Positions 54,880 to 57,041 of a stretch of DNA of 57,041 nt are shown piece by piece (within the stretch, counting starts at the first letter, position 1; each line of letters opens with the position of its first letter). A program made the position numbers and the translations under genes. The DNA is from an uncultured Akkermansia sp. (GTDB lineage Bacteria > Verrucomicrobiota > Verrucomicrobiia > Verrucomicrobiales > Akkermansiaceae), in the NCBI GenBank assembly GCA_947626545.1, contig CANQSS010000009.1, forward strand, positions 1 to 57,041, in the 5' to 3' direction. The notes below the pieces were generated by a model that had not been told where the DNA came from, ran no database searches, and saw only the letters and a program-made list of their open reading frames with translations.

Positions 54880-54907
54880 AATCAGGGGGGGTAGCGGCGG
54901 AGTTCAT
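54860..54907 (-). CDS. Overlapping leader ORF of ankyrin paralogue 4
   Basis: 16 codons, MNSAATPPDFVISFM then TAA, crossing C7. The ATG is 28 nt from the TTG, +1 offset. Here the C run is one shorter, yet a compensating T keeps the same offset as in the other copies. Confidence 0.5.
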   Translation of the reverse strand: MNSAATPPDFVISFM

Positions 54908-54935
54908 CGTGATGTTTTAGGGGAGAAGTAGTGTC

Positions 54936-54964
54936 AGTCTACCATGACCCGCCGAACGAGGCAA
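54936..54964 (-). promoter_or_regulatory. Promoter of ankyrin paralogue 4
   Basis: TTGCCT (54959-54964), 17-bp spacer, TAGACT (54936-54941); predicted transcription start about 54929, 22 nt before the leader ATG. Confidence 0.7.
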
Positions 54965-55015
54965 GAGAAATAAACAGGTATACAACAAAAAATCGAGAGA
55001 CGAGCTCCTCTTCAC

Positions 55016-55033
55016 TCACTCCTTCGCGCTGTG
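55016..55033 (-). pseudogene. Tiny relic of an ankyrin-gene 3' end
   Basis: The minus strand reads His-Ser-Ala-Lys-Glu-stop, with 16 of 18 or more bases matching the conserved ankyrin 3' end (HGAKE stop). Nothing upstream continues the family. It sits between paralogue 4 and an AbiE pair, in the same relative place as the ankyrin/AbiEii junction at 48127. Short, so chance is possible. The rest of 54965-55158 shows no feature. Confidence 0.35.
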
Positions 55034-55158
55034 TTTTTACCTGTGATTTACGGAGCGTTTGCCGACAGAAGAATACGACAATGTGCAGATGGTTCTTCAT
55101 TTTGGATAAGCCAAGGATAAGAAAACTAGGCGACCAATCGGGGAAAGGGGCAATTTTA

Positions 55159-56061
55159 TTATTGCTTGGGTTGCCACATTTTTCCCGGGAGCCACTCATA
55201 GGGAAAAGGACGATTGTGGATAATTGAATCGGCGACAGGTCTTAAGAACAAGGAAATATCTTTCATGACGTCCTCAAAGGATTGCGGTGCCGATTGGGTT
55301 ATTTCTAGAAAGTTTCTCCATCTATTTTGCATGTTGGGATCGGCTGCCAGCGACAAAGCATTATTTAAAACAGATTTATCCAACGGAGTTTCGCGGTGCG
55401 ACAAAGTTTCTCGTATAGCTTTTTGCAAAATGGTGCCATCAAACTTTTCCTTTTTACTGAGAGAGTATATATCCCAGAAGTCTTTTGTGCGCCCTGAAAG
55501 AGCCTGCCAGACAATCATAGCATCAAACTTCTCAGCGATGACACTTTCGAACGAGTATGTCAAAACAGATACATGGGGCTGGTTCGGCAAGATGGGGCTG
55601 AGAATGCGCTTTACTGGTTCAGGAACAATTTTATCTCCTACTCCCAAATCTATGGAGAGATCCACATTCGTTTTTTTGATATGCGCCTTAAGTTGTGCGT
55701 GGATGCCGGAATAAGTATGCTGGTGAGGAGAAGTGTGGATTTTTTCAATACTAAAAGAGATAAAGTCATTATCGCCTGGTGTGTTGATGATCTCTTGCAA
55801 GAGCTCTCGCACACTGCCTTCCTGATTATCGTAACGACGGAGCAGGAAGTCGGCGTCCATGGTAGTCCTCGCAGGATTTGATGAGGTGTAGTACAACAAC
55901 AAACCACCCTTCAAAATGAGATTGTTTGCGTAACGGCTGTGCGAGAGTCTTCGAAGGAATTCTTCTTGTGAAAACAAGAGCAGAGCCTGTTGGTAACTGA
56001 TTTTATGCTCTTTCGCGACGTTGCGCAGGCGGGCGAGAATGGAGGCGGCTTGGTCTTTCAT
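55159..56061 (-). CDS. AbiEii-type nucleotidyltransferase toxin, second type
   Basis: 300-aa AbiEii/AbiGii-family protein, different in sequence from the one at 47289. LKGGLLLY (50-57) and TMDADFLL (67-74) form the nucleotidyltransferase core, NVDLSIDLGVGD follows, and AEKFDAMIVWQALSGRTKDFWDIYSL is the family helical motif. Its ATG overlaps the antitoxin stop by 4 nt. AT-rich codon use compared with the antitoxin gene suggests separate ancestry. Confidence 0.9.
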   Translation of the reverse strand: MKDQAASILARLRNVAKEHKISYQQALLLFSQEEFLRRLSHSRYANNLILKGGLLLYYTSSNPARTTMDADFLLRRYDNQEGSVRELLQEIINTPGDNDFISFSIEKIHTSPHQHTYSGIHAQLKAHIKKTNVDLSIDLGVGDKIVPEPVKRILSPILPNQPHVSVLTYSFESVIAEKFDAMIVWQALSGRTKDFWDIYSLSKKEKFDGTILQKAIRETLSHRETPLDKSVLNNALSLAADPNMQNRWRNFLEITQSAPQSFEDVMKDISLFLRPVADSIIHNRPFPYEWLPGKMWQPKQ

Positions 56062-56657
56062 GAGCAGAGTTCGATGATGTCGCTGGCAGTTCTTTTGATG
56101 CGGAGGAGGTGGGCGTAGTGCATGAGACGAGCGATATTGCGCTTGGGGTCGCTGCGGAAGGCGCGAATGGCTTTAATGAAGATTTCGCGATCCATGCGGT
56201 TGCGGTGCGCGATGCAGTCGCAGATGGTGCGTTCTTTATCATATACCGGCACGCGGTGCCCGGAAAACTCGACATGGGTGGAGCCCAGGGTAAGAGAATG
56301 AGGCGTGCGAAAATGGGGTTTGACCGGAGGATAGGTTTGACAGAACTTGCTGCGCGTGGCATTCAGAGGAACGGCGAGGTGCCAGGCGTTTGGCACACGA
56401 TCCGTGTAGCCGTGCACAAAGAGCGCGCTATGCAGGCACACGATGCCTTCCGGGAAAATGCGCAGAAGAAGGGCTATTTCGTCTGGTCCATCATCCGCTA
56501 TCCATTCATAAAATCCGGAGCGCGGACGTGCTATCCACCCGGATGTGATGAAGCGTTGAAGAGTTCTCGAGTGCAGACCCGCCCGAGCCAGCTCACTGCG
56601 GGTCATGACCCCGTTGTGCCGGTGGAATAGCGTTGCTATGGACTCTTCGCTGTGCAT
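56058..56657 (-). CDS. AbiEi-type antitoxin/transcriptional regulator, second type
   Basis: 199-aa AbiEi-family protein. The N-terminal winged helix (HNGVMTRSELARAGLHSRTLQRF) and wing WIARPRSGFYEW precede the AbiEi domain (IVCLHSALFVHGYTDRVP...VPVYDKERTICDCIAHRNRM). Typical length for the short AbiEi class. First gene of the pair; expected to repress its own promoter and neutralise the toxin. Confidence 0.9.
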   Translation of the reverse strand: MHSEESIATLFHRHNGVMTRSELARAGLHSRTLQRFITSGWIARPRSGFYEWIADDGPDEIALLLRIFPEGIVCLHSALFVHGYTDRVPNAWHLAVPLNATRSKFCQTYPPVKPHFRTPHSLTLGSTHVEFSGHRVPVYDKERTICDCIAHRNRMDREIFIKAIRAFRSDPKRNIARLMHYAHLLRIKRTASDIIELCS

Positions 56658-56671
56658 AGGGTTTCACTGCG

Positions 56672-56699
56672 ATTATAAGTATTGACGGAAGGAAATCAA
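56672..56699 (-). promoter_or_regulatory. Promoter of the AbiE pair at 56657
   Basis: TTGATT (56694-56699), 16-bp spacer, TATAAT (56672-56677), with transcription starting about 8 nt before the antitoxin ATG. Confidence 0.6.
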
Positions 56700-56807
56700 G
56701 CAAAAATCACAAAAATAGTCAAAAAGAATATATATCTTTACTGATTTGATGAATTTTGAAAATAGAATGTCCGGCGGGCAGGTAGTGCCAACCCATAGGG
56801 GGAAGTC

Positions 56808-56903
56808 CCCTCCTTCCTGATGGTTCTCATCGGTGTGGGGACCCACGCCTACCGCCGCGACGACGGCGTGCTCGTCGTGCCGCTCAGCACACTGCGGATG
56901 TGA
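56808..56903 (+). pseudogene. 3' relic of a DUF4143 ATPase gene
   Basis: 31 codons plus stop (PSFLMVLIGVGTHAYRRDDG...VVPLSTLRM) nearly identical to the end of the intact ATPase at 51154-52431. No start or upstream domain remains; the sequence before 56808 is unrelated. It is followed after 12 nt by another ankyrin 3' end, as at 52431/52443. Confidence 0.88.
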
Positions 56904-56915
56904 CCCGCACCCACC

Positions 56916-57041
56916 TCATTCCTTCGCGCCGTGCTCTTTGAGGAGTTTCACAATTTTATCCCGTCTGAACGCAACTTTATCTTTCTGGGCGATCTGCAGG
57001 GCAGTCTTGCCTGCTTTGTTTTTGATGTTGGGATCAGCCCC
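56916..57041 (-). CDS. Ankyrin-repeat protein, paralogue 5, 3' end only
   Basis: 41 codons and stop, cut by the window edge: GADPNIKNKAGKTALQIAQK through KLLKEHGAKE. One ankyrin repeat and the family's HGAKE ending are visible. Whether the rest of the gene is intact cannot be seen. Confidence 0.85.
   Translation of the reverse strand, partial: GADPNIKNKAGKTALQIAQKDKVAFRRDKIVKLLKEHGAKE

Overview
The window looks like a chromosomal segment of a Gram-negative host-associated bacterium, most likely Verrucomicrobiota and possibly an Akkermansia-like lineage. This is inferred from the mix of genes (a TIGR04073 exosortase-associated protein, a GHL10 hydrolase, a long nuo operon, large secreted ankyrin proteins), weak Shine-Dalgarno sites and moderate GC. 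It was not confirmed by any search.

Layout. (1) 1-9.4 kb is a surface-polysaccharide region. Five overlapping minus-strand genes encode four family-2 glycosyltransferases and UDP-galactopyranose mutase. A divergent glycosyltransferase, a polysaccharide pyruvyl transferase and the relic of a WbsX-type gene follow. Two ~195-200 bp segments bounded by 27-bp inverted repeats sit upstream of these units and look like invertible promoters. (2) 9.4-25.1 kb is housekeeping: a CHASE2-like membrane protein, an AmgK-like kinase, TIGR04073, DUF456, typA, an aminotransferase broken by an in-frame TGA, an ECF-like sigma factor with a nearly leaderless promoter, a ferritin-like protein, bioA, dnaB and a GHL10 hydrolase. 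Its intergenic gaps carry a dispersed, hairpin-rich repeat family. (3) 25.1-37.8 kb is one respiratory complex I operon, nuoD-E-F-G-H-I-J-K-L-M-N, read on the minus strand from a strong promoter before nuoD. nuoA, nuoB and nuoC are absent. (4) 38.5-57.0 kb is an accessory island. Four long paralogous secreted ankyrin-repeat genes and the 3' end of a fifth are interleaved with a Fic protein, two DUF4143 ATPases (plus the 3' relic of another) and two AbiE-type toxin-antitoxin pairs.

Most striking signal. All four complete ankyrin genes share a promoter (TTG... -17 bp- TAGAYT) and a short leader. In each leader an ATG lies about 20 nt from the predicted transcription start and reads into a run of 7 or 8 C. 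It is exactly +1 out of frame with the downstream ankyrin frame, whose only in-frame start is an unusual TTG. Dropping one C in any copy fuses the ATG to the ankyrin protein. This suggests either +1 frameshifting at CCC-C, slipped-strand phase variation, or a conserved overlapping leader peptide.
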